Below the pieces are notes generated by a model. That model was given only the letters and a program-made list of their open reading frames with translations, was not told the DNA's origin and searched no databases. This document shows positions 1 through 11,208 of a DNA stretch of 30,588 bases, piece after piece. Each line of letters opens with the position of its first letter. The first letter of the stretch is position 1. The stretch lies in assembly GCF_001186125.1 (NCBI RefSeq), contig NW_014039952.1:1-30588 (forward strand). The letters are read 5' to 3'. This stretch comes from Sphaeroforma arctica JP610 (lineage: Eukaryota; Opisthokonta; Ichthyosporea; Ichthyophonida). The position numbers and the translations under genes are program-made.

Positions 1-288
1 ATGTATATGTATATATTACTTGTGGACCTATTAATCTAGTTTGTATTTTCTGGTTTGATTAAAGTTTTCGTGTGTTTAGTCTTGAACTAACTGTGTGCGA
101 CATGCACATATCAGTATAATCTGAATCAGATTCAGTTAGCCCTCTGTGTGTAATTTTAGTATCATGGAATACTGAGAATATCGAGCTACTGTGTAAATTC
201 GCAGTTCGGTACTCTTGTGGTTCTTTTGTGCTATTCTCTCGATTTCGTTCTCTGATGCACTCCGTGTCATGCTGATTGTATTCAACAG

Positions 289-2139
289 TCACTCAAGGAT
301 AGCGGAATTAAATTAGAGATGGTAAATAATAACATGGACCAGCTTCGTGGCTTCATCAAGGGTCCCAAGGATACTCCATACTCAGGTAAAGTGATGGCAA
401 GCCATCTAACTCTGACACAGTTTGGATACTGCGTTTTCGAGCTCTGTTGCGTTTGTTGGTGAGTGTGTATTAGACTTCGGCTCTGAAAAGCTGAAATTCA
501 AGCTCGAGGTCCAATAGAATCGATGGATAGACCTAGACGATTTCTAGTCGGTGGTTCATAGCTCAGCTTTGTTCCACCCTTGGGCTGGATTTCCTTGGGC
601 CAGATACAGTCTGGAGCTCGACATCTCAGGATTTTTCGATGGTTTTCATCCAAAAAATTTGCGACAATATCATATGCTCACTCAAGATTTGTCTCGACCT
701 GTGCAGAAGGTACCTTTGAGCTCGGGATAACCATTCCTCCTATGTACCCCTTCGTCCCACCAAAAGTATGTGAGCCATTTTCCGCCAGTCGGCCATGTAA
801 AGCACATGTTAGTATATTTCCCTATGTGACCCATTTTCCGCCAGTCGGCCATGTGAAGCACATGTTAGTATATTTCCCTATGTGACCCATTTTTCGCCAG
901 TCGGCCATGTGAAGCACATGTTAGTATATTTCCCTATGTGACCCATTTTCCGCCAGTCGGCCATGTGAAGCACATGTTGGTATATTTCCCTATGTGACCC
1001 ATTTTCCGCCAGTCGGCCATGTGACGCACATGTTAGTATAGTTCCCGATGTACTATGTGCGCATCCTGCTGGTTTACTCATATCATCGCTTGCTTTCAAG
1101 TTTTGTAGTATTTTAGCTACTGTGGTTTTAATTGAAGTCGTGATTGTTTTTTTGCCAAGTCTTAATTATTATTATTTTTGCTAAGTTCTGAGAATTTTTT
1201 TTTTTGCTATAGTCTCAAGTATCCTGTCTTTTTTTATCACAACAGGTCAAATTCGAAACAAAAGTTTGGCACCCCAATGTCTCATCGCAAACCGGTGCGA
1301 TATGCCTTGATATATTAAAGGATCAATGGTGAGTACTTGGAATCGACTACGTGTCTATCAAACTTTAATGCTAGTCGGAAGGGGGGTTTTGGTCACAAGT
1401 TCCGCATGCTATTGTGCTGAGTGTATGTTGTAGACGGCATTGAGCTAAGGTTCATTCCAGCTGGGCTGTTTGAACTTGCTCACTCAACGAGTTGGCTGTA
1501 TATACTACGTTTCAGTCTAACGGTAGTCCATTTACACACACAGGGCAGCGGCCATGACAATTAAGAGTGTGCTGTTCTCCATTCAATTGCTCTTAGCCTC
1601 CCCCGAGCCAAACTCGCCACAGGACGCTGTGGTGGCGAAACAGTACATGGATCACTTCGACGAATGGAAAGACCAAGCGAAGCAGTGGACGGAGAAATAT
1701 GCACAAGGTAGTCTTGCTTCGTTTCTTAGTATGCGTAGAAAGCAGAATACTTGTACGTGGCAGGATCGAAGTGCCAAAGAGTTGAAGTTGAAGTTTGGGA
1801 TAGTTGGTTTGATGCCGAAGTTTGGTATAAGCTGTAATATACTCGTTGCACCGCATGCGGGTAACAGTCGCATATGTTCGGTATCGTTAGGCGCAGAGCT
1901 TTGGCCAATTTCGTAGAGTGTACTTTGCCAGCTCCTTCAATCGAATGAATCACAGTGGATGTTGATGTGATTGTTGATTCACACACACCTTTGCACATCG
2001 CACTATAGAGACTGAGACGAAATTCGAGAGAAACATCAAGCAGCTCATGGAAATGGGGTTCAGTCGAGAGAAATGCGAGAAGTACTTAAACAAGACAAAC
2101 GGCAACATTGAAGAAGCGGCAGCCAAGCTACTAAAATAA
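289..2139 (+). CDS. UBE2K: Ubiquitin-conjugating enzyme E2 with C-terminal UBA (UBE2K/Ubc1 type), 5' partial
   Basis: E2 enzyme that takes ubiquitin from E1 as a Cys thioester and passes it to substrates or growing chains, in this family typically K48-linked; cytosolic/nuclear. Exons read: 289-385, 707-765, 1246-1328, 1544-1707, 2009-2139 (534 nt, 177 residues, stop TAA 2137). Phases join without conflict. Exon 289-385 gives GPKDTPYS; the next gives the [10 protein letters not shown] segment; exon 1246-1328 carries the HPN motif (WHPN) and the catalytic Cys in [12 protein letters not shown]; exon 1544-1707 completes the E2 fold (SPQDAVVA); the last exon is a UBA domain with the MGF loop and ends EEAAAKLLK. 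Human UBE2K is about 200 aa, so roughly 25-30 N-terminal residues should lie in exon(s) left of the window; none is visible in 1-288. The intron after 765 holds a 56-bp minisatellite starting at its donor. Confidence 0.95.
768..1047. repeat. 56-bp minisatellite, 5 copies, in UBE2K intron, anchored at the 5' splice site
   Basis: Five head-to-tail copies of a 56-bp unit (starts at 768, 824, 880, 936, 992) with few differences. The first copy begins at intron position +3, immediately after the donor GT at 766-767, and shows no extension into the exon. Each unit starts ATGTGACCCA, so every copy repeats the donor context, with CT in place of the invariant GT. Confidence 0.95.
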
Positions 2140-2141
2140 AG

Positions 2142-2160
2142 GGCGTGGTGATACCACGCC
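2142..2160. promoter_or_regulatory. Perfect stem-loop just after the UBE2K stop codon
   Basis: GGCGTGGT-GAT-ACCACGCC forms an 8-bp perfect stem with a 3-nt loop, extendable by a G-T pair. It starts two bases after the TAA stop, so it would be the first structure of the 3' UTR. A functional role is inferred, not shown. Confidence 0.5.
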
Positions 2161-3232
2161 TGTCCTAATATTTTCTTGAGGGGGATGTGGTTCCATCCGT
2201 CGAAGTCAATAGCGCGAGAACGTTCAAGTCAGGATATAAAGACGTTTGAGGCATCAGACTTACACGGGTCAAAATCATACTTGAATGTCTATAGTCCTAT
2301 AATCGAGTCTATAGTCCTATAATCGTCCGATACAACGGTGTATGTTTCAAAGTTCACACAAAAATCCGCATATATAAACAACCGTGGACAGAAAGCTGCA
2401 TGTTTCAAAATAAAGTACATTTGAATAGCTACGTATACGACTTTGCGAGCGCACCTACATGACAAGGCAAGTACAAATATTCAACCGTTTTGTCGCGCGA
2501 GGTTAACAAACGTTCAGGGAAAGAAAATCATCTGAAAATGAACACTATCAACTATCAAGAAGATTCCGCAATCCGGTCTTGAATATTTTTCCTGCCAAAC
2601 CAAACCGCACCCGAGTGCGAGTGATACGTAGCTGGCTTGTTTGCTACAAGTTGTTCTTCAGCAGATGCCTGTACACTTTGCTCTGTGCGTACCTTGCAAC
2701 AAGTTCTTCGGCCGCGTTTGTATATGCATACACTCGGATTAAAGAGTATGCATAGTCGTGCTGATGTCATCCGCAATTTATCACGGGTATTGCAGCCAAG
2801 CAGGAGTCGGCATCTATACGACAACAAATGAAATTGTAGGATATTTGCCTTTTGGTCAGTAAGTTGGTAGTTTACTATGCTGTAGTGAACCATGTGAAAA
2901 ACCCAAGTGTTTGCCCCTAAAACTTGGGTGTATTTGTTTTTCTAGAACAGTTGCACCCATTATTGTACAAACCAGGGCCAAACGTGCCCTGTACCTGAAA
3001 GTAGGACTATTGCACCTTACATATGTATTGTAGCTTCCTTGTCTTTCTGACTTTTTCAGGGGGCTATGCAAAAAAAGCTGCCCCCAGAAAAGCCCGCTGA
3101 ATTAACAGACACTTTGACATGACAGTTGACAGCATTCAGCTGGCTTTATATTATTTACAATATCAAGACAAGCACATGCTTCCTGCAACACATATCAATC
3201 AGGTTGATATTTATAGCAAACATAGGATACAT
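2161..3232. other. Intergenic region between UBE2K and the ureidoglycolate lyase gene
   Basis: No coding exon is recognised. AATAAA-type signals occur at the UBE2K stop and near 2408 (AAAATAAAG), so the UBE2K 3' UTR probably ends within the first few hundred bases. A short direct repeat of about 18 bp lies at 2289-2324 (TCTATAGTCCTATAATCG twice). An upstream in-frame ATG for the next gene exists at 3119 and would add 38 residues of no recognisable family. Confidence 0.6.
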
Positions 3233-4921
3233 ATGATGGATGTTAAAGACTTATTGTTGAGAGCGGAGCCGCTGACAGAGGAAAACTTCAAGCCATATGG
3301 AGATGTAAGTATGAGATTATTCGGCATACTCTTTTCAGTCATGATTTTAGTCTCCTAGATCATTGTGTCAATTGCAATCTCTGATATTCGGTTGTTCCTA
3401 CATTGCGGAAAATTTCAGTGCGGTATCCCCCGCTATAGCCATGATAAACTACTGTCTATATATGGGAAGGGGAGATCCGCATTAACTTCCAAGCGTTATG
3501 CGTTTTGAGTAACTCATGCCAGAGGTAGCATGTCGCACGTCATTTTCATTCGACCATTATCCCACCACTAAGCCACTCGAACCACTCGTATTCGGGTCAG
3601 TATAAAGAAGTTTTTAATGTAGGAGTACAATCCATCAACTAGTAGCGATGACTTTGGAGATTTTAATTACCCATGAAATAGGCGTACTTGTTTCTTCAAT
3701 TCTCTTTCTGTTGCTTTTGTTTTGGTTTCAGGTTATAGAGAGTAAAAGTCCCTCGGGGTCAGTAATCGCTGCAAACCAGGGCTCTGCTGTTCGATCCAAT
3801 CGAGTCGCTGCAATGATGAATAAAAGGTGAGTGAGGTTTTCTCATAAGACCTACTTTGAGTTCCTTGTGCGTCTCAATCAGTGGTCAAATATACTGTGGC
3901 GTACTTTTGCATCACTTTTGTTCGTTGATCACGGGTCAAATATTCTGAAGCATCACATACATTCAGCTTATCCGAATTCACTTTATGAAAATTAACACTC
4001 TTAAGGGCAGATGCTGTCGCGAATCTGTGCGTCTTTCGGTGCACGCCGAAAGAACTTCCGTTTCAGTGCAAACTGCTTGAGAGGCATCCGCACTCCACGC
4101 AAGTATGTGATGTAGAGGATTAACTGTGTGAATAGGTTTAAACCGAGTTTTATTATTTTTGCAGTGTTGTTTGGTTCTTGCTTTGTCGCAGTACGAGTAC
4201 ACCTTTTGTTGTTGTAGTTGACTACTGCTAAACCCACTCTGACCATGTATCAGGTCTTCATACCCATGATGGACGAATCGAAACGCTATCTCGTGATTGT
4301 CTCGGAAGCCACAGAAGGTACTTAACTCCATGCTCTCTCACATATGCTCAGTATGTCGGATCCTACTGCATCTTATTATTGCCTGAGAAAATTTTAGTAC
4401 ATAATTGTGTACACTTGCGCGAACCTTATCTGGGAGAGCTTCCAAATGTACTATCACCCATCTGTCTTCTTTTGTTCGACGTTTGTATTCATAGTTATCG
4501 TATACACATAGTATCCATTCTGACTGTGTTTCATCAATATATATATTCACAGGGCCAGAGCCGGACCTCAGCAGCCTCAAAGCGTTTATAGCTAGCAACA
4601 CACAGGGAATCAGCTACAGTGCAGGCTGCTGGCACCATCCTATGGTAGCGCTGGATGCTATGACAGGTATTCTTTTATACTACGTGCTATACTTGTGTGA
4701 TACTCTTGTCAATCATTCTAAATCTTCTGTGATGTAAAACAAAAATGGCGTAGTAGTGTATGTGTTCACCTATTATTTAATGACTGACCTTGTATTAATT
4801 CAACTCACTGATCGTACGCGCACAAACCACAGACTTTGCTTGCCTAGTGTATGAAAATGGTTTGGCCGACGAGGATTGCCAAGAGCACCATTTCACACAG
4901 ACCATTATGATAGAAGGATGA
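3233..4921 (+). CDS. DAL3: Ureidoglycolate lyase (AllA/DAL3 family)
   Basis: Releases urea from ureidoglycolate to give glyoxylate, the last step of allantoin breakdown in purine catabolism. Six exons: 3233-3304, 3732-3826, 4006-4102, 4254-4317, 4553-4666, 4833-4921; 531 nt, 176 residues, stop TGA 4919. Recognised segments: LTEENFKPYGD near the N-terminus; AANQGSAVRSNR (family N-x-G-x-A-x-R region); NLCVFRC; LERHPHSTQVFIPM, the family's E-x-HP-x-S-x-Q-x-F-x-P core; LSSLKAF; GCWHHPMVALD; and FACLVYENG with a DEDCQEHHF ending. Length fits fungal Dal3 (~195 aa) and bacterial AllA (~160 aa). Start taken at the tandem ATG ATG at 3233/3236; the in-frame ATG at 3119 is possible. The acceptor of exon 3 must be TTAAG at 4001-4005 to keep frame; the nearby CAG at 4008-4010 does not. 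No peroxisomal signal is seen at the C-terminus. Confidence 0.9.
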
Positions 4922-5902
4922 ATACGAACCTTATTATAGTTTGATATTTGAGACCGTCTGCTATTACGCTAAAATTTGATGAAAGAAGTTAGTAGAAAGA
5001 TAAATAAGCCGAAATCGAATGAAGTAGTAAGCAATGTATACTACGGATCAGTACCGGACGGTGGCGTATCAAACGCTGGAAGTTGGTTGACAGCAACATA
5101 TTTCAGCCATCGCCTGGTCTTGGAAATAAGAAGATCTATGCGAACTTAAACGAACGTAGTATAATCTTTATTGTATATATTAAAAAAAAACCCCAAATAG
5201 CCAGAGAAGACCAGACTTTAGCTTGAGTGCGCTTGTGCTTCGTCGTGCTGTGGTGTTTACTTTGCATTTATTGCTATGAGTAATGGCTGACACTCAAAAC
5301 TTAACGCTTGAGAATTGACTGGGTATGCATGCAGGATGCTGGTTAGCCGATGTGATATCTTGTTATGTCGGCCTTAAAGGCGAGCTTGCGGTTGAAAAAT
5401 AATGTTCAACTCTTACAGATGTTTAATCAAAATAAGCACACCTCCACCAGAAGTTTGAAGCGAGAGACTATGTATTTTATATTAAAAAGAGGAGCCGGCC
5501 ATCACACTTCATGTGAATAAAATAAATATGCCAAAATAAAGAGGCAGTCCAATTTTCGGTTGGTGTCAAAATTGGCCCCAATTTTGGCCAAATAAATGTC
5601 AAATGTATCATTCATCGGAAGAAGGTTATGAAAGCTGTCAACAAAATTAATTAACAGTCTTGTGAGGATTGCAGAAAGTGTTCTGTATTTGTTTATTTTT
5701 TACTGCTACGTATCAGTCTCCTCTCTGTGTATACGACTGAATGTATTTAAATTTGTACGGCAAGCTTGTGGTGACATATATCATCTCATATTTTATGGAA
5801 AGTCTACCTCTTCGTATGCCACATATTCCCATTCCAATCATAGAGAAATTTATAAACCCGTTCGCTTTGTTATAGACATTCAAGTATTTCTTATTCTACA
5901 CT
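4922..5902. other. Intergenic region: lyase 3' end and p47 promoter area
   Basis: No exon recognised. AT-rich, with several AATAAA-like signals (4999-5006, 5516-5545) and a run of nine A at 5182-5190. A perfect inverted repeat AAAATTGG-CC-CCAATTTT lies at 5568-5585, about 320 bp upstream of the p47 ATG, and is followed directly by another TTGGCCAAA palindrome core. Confidence 0.5.
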
Positions 5903-8799
5903 ATGGACCAGTCCGAGGCCGTTGCCAACTTCGTCGCCATCGCTCATTGCAGTGAAGAGACAGCTCGCTTTTATCTCGATGCCAGCATGTACGATGTTGA
6001 TCAGGCATTAGGAGCGTACTACCAATCCCAGGACAGTGACAGGGGTGCAGATGGTATGGTGGAGGATGTGAGTGACGAGTCTGAGGGGGAAACACTCTCG
6101 AGACAAGGCAATGTATCAGCTCGTGAACCGGGATCGAACTTTCCACTCCCGGATAATGTTGAACCGGCGACAGCCAGGGCACCACTATCAGAGTATGAGA
6201 AACAGGCACGCCGTGCACCCATTTCTGGCGTGAGCGGAACCAAGAGCAAGGCAAAGAAGAGCAAACCGAACAAGAAGGTCAACACCATTTTTGACAACAA
6301 CGACTCAAGCAGCGAAGAGGATGACCAGGACAAGCCCAATAACTACTACGCGGGCGGGGGTAAGAGCAGTGGACAGTATGTCCAGGGACCCCCCGGAGAA
6401 GGACAGGGCCGGGGTGGGCCACGTGGCATGGATCTGGGCGGTAGCGCAGATGTAGGTGGGAATAATAACGGTAGCGATGACGAGTCCGATCTTGTGAAGA
6501 GTATATTCAAGCGCGCCCAAGCGGAAGGGCACGCACCCAAACACCCGCCCGGGGAGGAGCCTAAGAAGACAAGGTCGGCTTTTGGTGGGCTCGGGTTCGC
6601 GCTGGGTGATGAGACGTCGGATTCAGCGCCTAGAACAGTAGGTACGAGTTTGCGAGAGACGGAGGCGTTGGAGCAAGAGAGTAGCCATGGCACGCAGAAC
6701 ATAGTGTTCTGGCGCAACGGGTTCACTGTGGGGGACGGGGATCTGCGGAGTTATGAGGATCCGGCCAACAAGGAATTCCTGAGTGCTCTAAACAATGGCT
6801 ACGCCCCTGCGGAGCTGACGAACGGCAGGAACATGACTAATGTGAGTGTGGTGGTGTCTGATAAGAAGGGCGAGGAGTATGTGCCAACCAAGAAGCCTAT
6901 GAAGGCGTTTGGCGGGGTGGGCCGGACGCTAGGAAGGTGAGTATGCACACACGGTCGTGTGATGACGTATATACACACGTAGTATGTAGTTTAAGTGTGT
7001 ATGCACGGTTTTCTAGTGGAAGTACACACTTACACGTATGAATTTTAGCTGCATACACACGGTTATCTAGTGTAAGTACGCACACATATATGTATTTAAT
7101 ATACGTGTATACACATGGTCATGTAGTGTAAGTATAAGTGTATGCATATGGTTATATAGTGTATGTGTGGGGCTGGTACTGTTGTTAGTAGGTGAATTAG
7201 TGTTGTGAGCTAGTTTATGTGATTGTTGACAGCTATACCGTATTCGTAATGACTATAACGTATAGGAGCCTACGCATTAGCTGAGCTAGTACTTTGAACA
7301 CATTGCCTGTTTGCGAGTCTTTCCGTGATATCACACATGCGTCCGTGGCCAGTAGTAGCTTCGAGTCTTAGAGAGTGACCCACAAGCCTACCGAGAGCCC
7401 CATCCGCGTTTGCGAGCGCGCTTGATACATACATGTTGAAAAAGTTGGTGGCGATGGTCGTCTACAACTGGGCCCAGGCGCTATTAAGAAACTAATGAGT
7501 ATATTGTGAGAGAGGAATCAATCGGTTGGAAACGAGTATGCTTGAAAACTCAGACCAACGCTCCGATGATTGTGCCACTTGTTAGCTATAAATCTGTCTT
7601 CACGTGCTTAGTGGGTGTGAGCGGACGTTGCCCCGCGAGCTGTAGGTTATGCGTTAGGTGTTTGCTGATGTGTACTGATGAGTCAAATGATTGTGAAGAC
7701 ATGTCACGCGTATTCAGTCAGGGAAGCGCTAAGAAGCATGCCTGTATCGGTGCGTCTCCAGAGCACGTTGATTCTCGCAATGTAGCGTGGCATAGACCGC
7801 TCTCTGTGCTGCTGAGATACCTCAGCCTCACATTTTCCCTCGCGCAAGTATGTTCTAGGTGTGGTCAACTTCTCACTCACCTCTATGATCCCATCCTCTC
7901 ATCCGAGTATCCTCAGCGTCACCTGTGCACTTCGCATTATTAAACTGCACCTTTACATCTACCCCCACAGCCCAACCCCCGAGGTTTTGGGTGCGGGCAC
8001 AGTGGGCGTGTCAGCCACCCCAGCCTCATCGTCTGGGGCCACCGAAAACCCCGTGGCAGTAGACGACACACAGCCCACCACCTCCGTTCAAATAAGACTC
8101 AGTGACGGCGCACGGTATGTGGTGTTGTGAGCCACACGTGGTTTGTACGCATACTCTGCTATGAGCGTGCTAGCGCAAGATCCTGTTCAACATAGACTTC
8201 GTTTATTAGTATTGTCATCTGTTAACACGTGATATGTATGGGGCTGATTCATTAGGACAGTCATCCCAACACGTGATCTGTATGGACACGCCATAGGGAT
8301 TCGTCCTGTGCAGACTTATATAGCTGCCCGTTGTCGAAACCGATAAAGACTTCATTCTCTGTCAGTGTCGTGGTAGTTCCGAGCTAGCATAGTATTACAG
8401 CAGATTAGACCAAAAACATATGCTACGCACTGTACTATGAATAGACTCCGCCGTGCCCTCTTCGACCCATTACAAGTGGTATCACACCCTGTCTCAATAT
8501 CTAGAGCCCACCCGTTTCGATTCTCCTTCCCGTTCATATGTATTCATCCTATAGTGTGCAGTACTGCTCTGTTAATTCTCCCGCACTCGCTGTTCGTATG
8601 TACCAACAGCTTGGTAGCCAAACTCAACCACACACACACGGTGGGAGATCTGCGTGCCTATATAAGGGCACAGCCCGGGGCCTATGCGGGCGCCTTTAAC
8701 CTGATGACGCCGTTTCCCAGAGTGATATTGGGCGACGATTCTGTTACTCTGGCGGATGCGAAGCTGCTTAACGCGGTTGTCGTACAACAAAGGGTGTGA
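5903..8799 (+). CDS. NSFL1C: p47/NSFL1C-type p97 (Cdc48) adaptor: UBA, SHP, SEP, UBX
   Basis: Adaptor linking the AAA ATPase p97/Cdc48 to ubiquitinated substrates and to membrane fusion or protein-disassembly work. Three exons: 5903-6936, 7971-8114, 8610-8799; 1368 nt, 455 residues, stop TGA 8797. Order: UBA-like domain at residues 1-45 (FVAIAHCSEETARFYLDAS); acidic and basic linkers (KSKAKKSKPNKK at 114-125, then SSSEEDDQD); YYAGGGKSSGQYVQGPP matching the p47 linker; SHP box 1 AFGGLGFALG (226-235); SEP domain from about 266 (FWRNGF, LRSYEDP, APAEL); SHP box 2 KAFGGVGRTLG; UBX domain from about 380 to the end (TSVQIRLSDGAR across the exon 2/3 junction, then FPR at the p97-binding loop, LLNAVVVQ). 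Human p47 is 370 aa; the extra length is in the Gly/Ser/Asp-rich linker. ATG at 5903 is the natural start and no upstream extension is needed. Confidence 0.95.
6937..7172. repeat. Degenerate tandem repeat at the donor of p47 intron 1
   Basis: About five diverged copies of a 40-60 bp unit with the core GTGTATGCACACGG...TAGTGTAAGTA run from the donor (GTGAGTATGCACAC at 6937) to about 7172. The first copy overlaps the splice donor. The remaining intron to 7970 shows no other recognised feature. Confidence 0.7.
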
Positions 8800-10717
8800 G
8801 CGTTGCTGCCGAGGACAGGCTATATACAGCACTGGTAGTATATGGTGGCTGGACACGAGGGTATCGCAAGTTATAGCTCGGTGACTCGTACAAACAATCG
8901 CTCACAGGACCTGCACGTGAATGGGCGTATGAGACAACTCTCTATTCCGCTCTGTACGCTTGGATATGTATATTCAACTCTGTACACACGGATATGTGTA
9001 CATACTACACGTTAAAGTGAGCGCCTCGAGCTGCATGTGATTTATTTGGCCATGGGAGGGAGAAATGAGAATCCTCAAAACAAAGGACGATTTATGGGAC
9101 GCCCTTACTTTTACTTTGTACGGCTACAAAGTGGTGGGCAACAACCCCAGTGCCGTGTCTGAGTAGTTAACTGAGAACGCGTCTATGGGTACAGAGTGCC
9201 TGTGAGTGTCGATGAGTGTCTATGAGTAGGTAATCGAGAACCTTCACGTCGTACTTCTGAGCACATTTGTAGTGTTCAGAAACTCCTTTGGACCGACACA
9301 CAATATTAATAAGCAGTCCATCAGCAAATGCCCCGCGTGTAGGCGCCGACATACTCTGTCTGGTGACAGACAATAAAACAGCACGCTTTTCCACGTCTCG
9401 AGGTGCCTATTAAAGTATATACATAAAAGTAGGGCCAGAACATTCCATGCGATATTTCAGGCGCGTGCCTCTGTTATGCTGGCTATCCATGCGTGTACCG
9501 AACTCTCAGTTTGGGTTGGTTTTTATTTTACCTACTATTTTAGCTTATAGTTATATTTGACGGCTCGCCAGCCGGCGACGAATGATGCCGCCAAACAGTG
9601 TACCTCAGCGGCACGGTCAAACGTGTACGTGCTCATCGTAAAACTTTCATACTTGGTATTGAAGCATATATTGCGTTCCTTTATAATCGCAGGTGGTTGT
9701 TACCTTGCCACAAAGACCAGTCTATCGAACCCATCTACTTATTGTTCGTTCGATGTAGATTCGCAATGGCTTGTGGGGCAAGGATGTCTAGTACATGTTC
9801 GGATGTATGTTGCATCTGCAATTTGCACCTGAAACTTGCAATCGGTCCGATGACAAATCCGAAATGGCTTGCCGACATGGACGCGACGAAATATGATGAG
9901 GCGGATATCGCACCTGTCGATTTAACGAACCCTTAAAACCCAAAATCCGATGCCTTACGGTTCATCGGACACATACATACACGTGGCAGTGTATGCTGGG
10001 GTGAAGGCTGCGTCTACGGATAACGTATCGACATAAACGGAGCTACTACCTTGATCGCGCGCCCAACCTAACGACAAACCGGCATACAATTAATAATCCA
10101 TTTTTAAACCTGGACCAATCGGACGCCATGGATCAGACGGTGTCGTTCTGCATGGTACAAGTAGCCGCCGCACTCGGCCGAACACGAGACCGGAGATGCA
10201 CAGGGTTTTAGGGGTTTAGGGAATCTCTGATATATACACGATTCAGATGATTGAATGTGTACGGCTAAAACACCCCCTTGATAGTTTAACGGAAACGAAA
10301 AGTAGTCACAGTATTGCAGACAAGCGCTACCCTCCGGCCCGTGGCGCCATTCCGTTAAGTATATCCCATGCAGATATCCCATCCAGTCAAAAGTCTATTT
10401 TGAAGTGCGCATCTCGTTCCACTGCGGTCTTCTGAGGAGAGACCAGCCGACAAAGAGGCCCTCTTCTATAAGCAGTGAGTGATATCAGCAGCGACATTAG
10501 ACGAGAACACATTGAGAAAACAGACAGAGCAAACAAGACAAACTCAACCAGCACAGCATGGACACGAACGACGGCCAGCAGTACACCCCTATCGTCAAGA
10601 CCAGGCTACACAGGCTATCTTCACAAGTATTCCCGCTGCAGCCTCTAACCATGTAACACAGCCAACCACTGTAGCTGTACCTGTCTTCCAAGCCAAGTCC
10701 TATTTCAAGCGTGTTCC
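8800..10717. other. Convergent intergenic region (3' flanks of p47 and helicase)
   Basis: No exon recognised on either strand over 1.9 kb. An AATAAA at about 9372 could serve the plus-strand p47 transcript. A 36-codon ATG-initiated frame at 9052-9162 has no recognisable domain. A telomere-like tract lies at 10202-10221. Confidence 0.6.
10202..10221. repeat. Telomere-like TTTAGGG tract (3' flank)
   Basis: A short degenerate (TTTAGGG)n-like run with plus-strand orientation, about 500 bp beyond the helicase stop codon. One of five such tracts in the window, all with the G-rich strand on plus. Confidence 0.6.
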
Positions 10718-11208
10718 TCAACGGCCTTGGCCCCCTAATAGCTCGAGCAAATCCTCGTCAACCAACCCACTACTATCACCCCGCCCAGATAGATTCGAGG
10801 TAACACTCTCATAGGCACCACGCTTCGGATCCGGTGCTGCACTGGGAGCAAACCCATAGGCAGTACCATAGGCACTGCGTTTCAGACCTTGTGTTGCACT
10901 TGTACCGAACTGCAACGGGTGCCTAAAGGAGTACTTGGGCGACTCAGTGGGTATGGGGTGCACCTGTGACCTCTGAGAGGGTGCGCTTATTGTCCGCATC
11001 GAGTCTGGTGGGGCAAAAGCGATGGAGAGGCTATGAATGAGCGGTTGGGCAGAGTACGAGTGGATGTGATAAGAGCAAATCGAGGGCAAATAAGGTCCTG
11101 TGCGCGGGAGTGGGGGAGTGTCGATGTGGTGTATAGGGCATGGAGGGGTGCTGAGTGGCTTGCCGTGCATGCTATGTTTTGCAAACGGCTGCACCCAAGT
11201 GTGTGCAC
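10718..11208 (-). other. Helicase last exon: low-complexity C-terminal tail
   Basis: An open frame of 162 codons ending TGA at 10718, rich in Pro, Ser, Gly and His, closing [11 protein letters not shown]. Entry at 11208 (acceptor CAG) keeps phase with the previous exon. The last ~90 residues look protein-like ([18 protein letters not shown]); the first half could partly be intron if a later acceptor is used. No known domain. Confidence 0.55.

Noticed and set aside
9052-9162. 36-codon ATG frame in the convergent intergenic region
   Set aside because: Too short, no domain, no repeat of the pattern elsewhere; could be chance.
9557-9936. Two overlapping plus-strand frames of ~90-110 codons
   Set aside because: No recognisable domain, no splice partner, mixed composition; treated as chance.
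10479-10814. Plus-strand frame of 111 codons
   Set aside because: Overlaps the helicase last exon antisense; composition fits neither a known family nor the neighbours.
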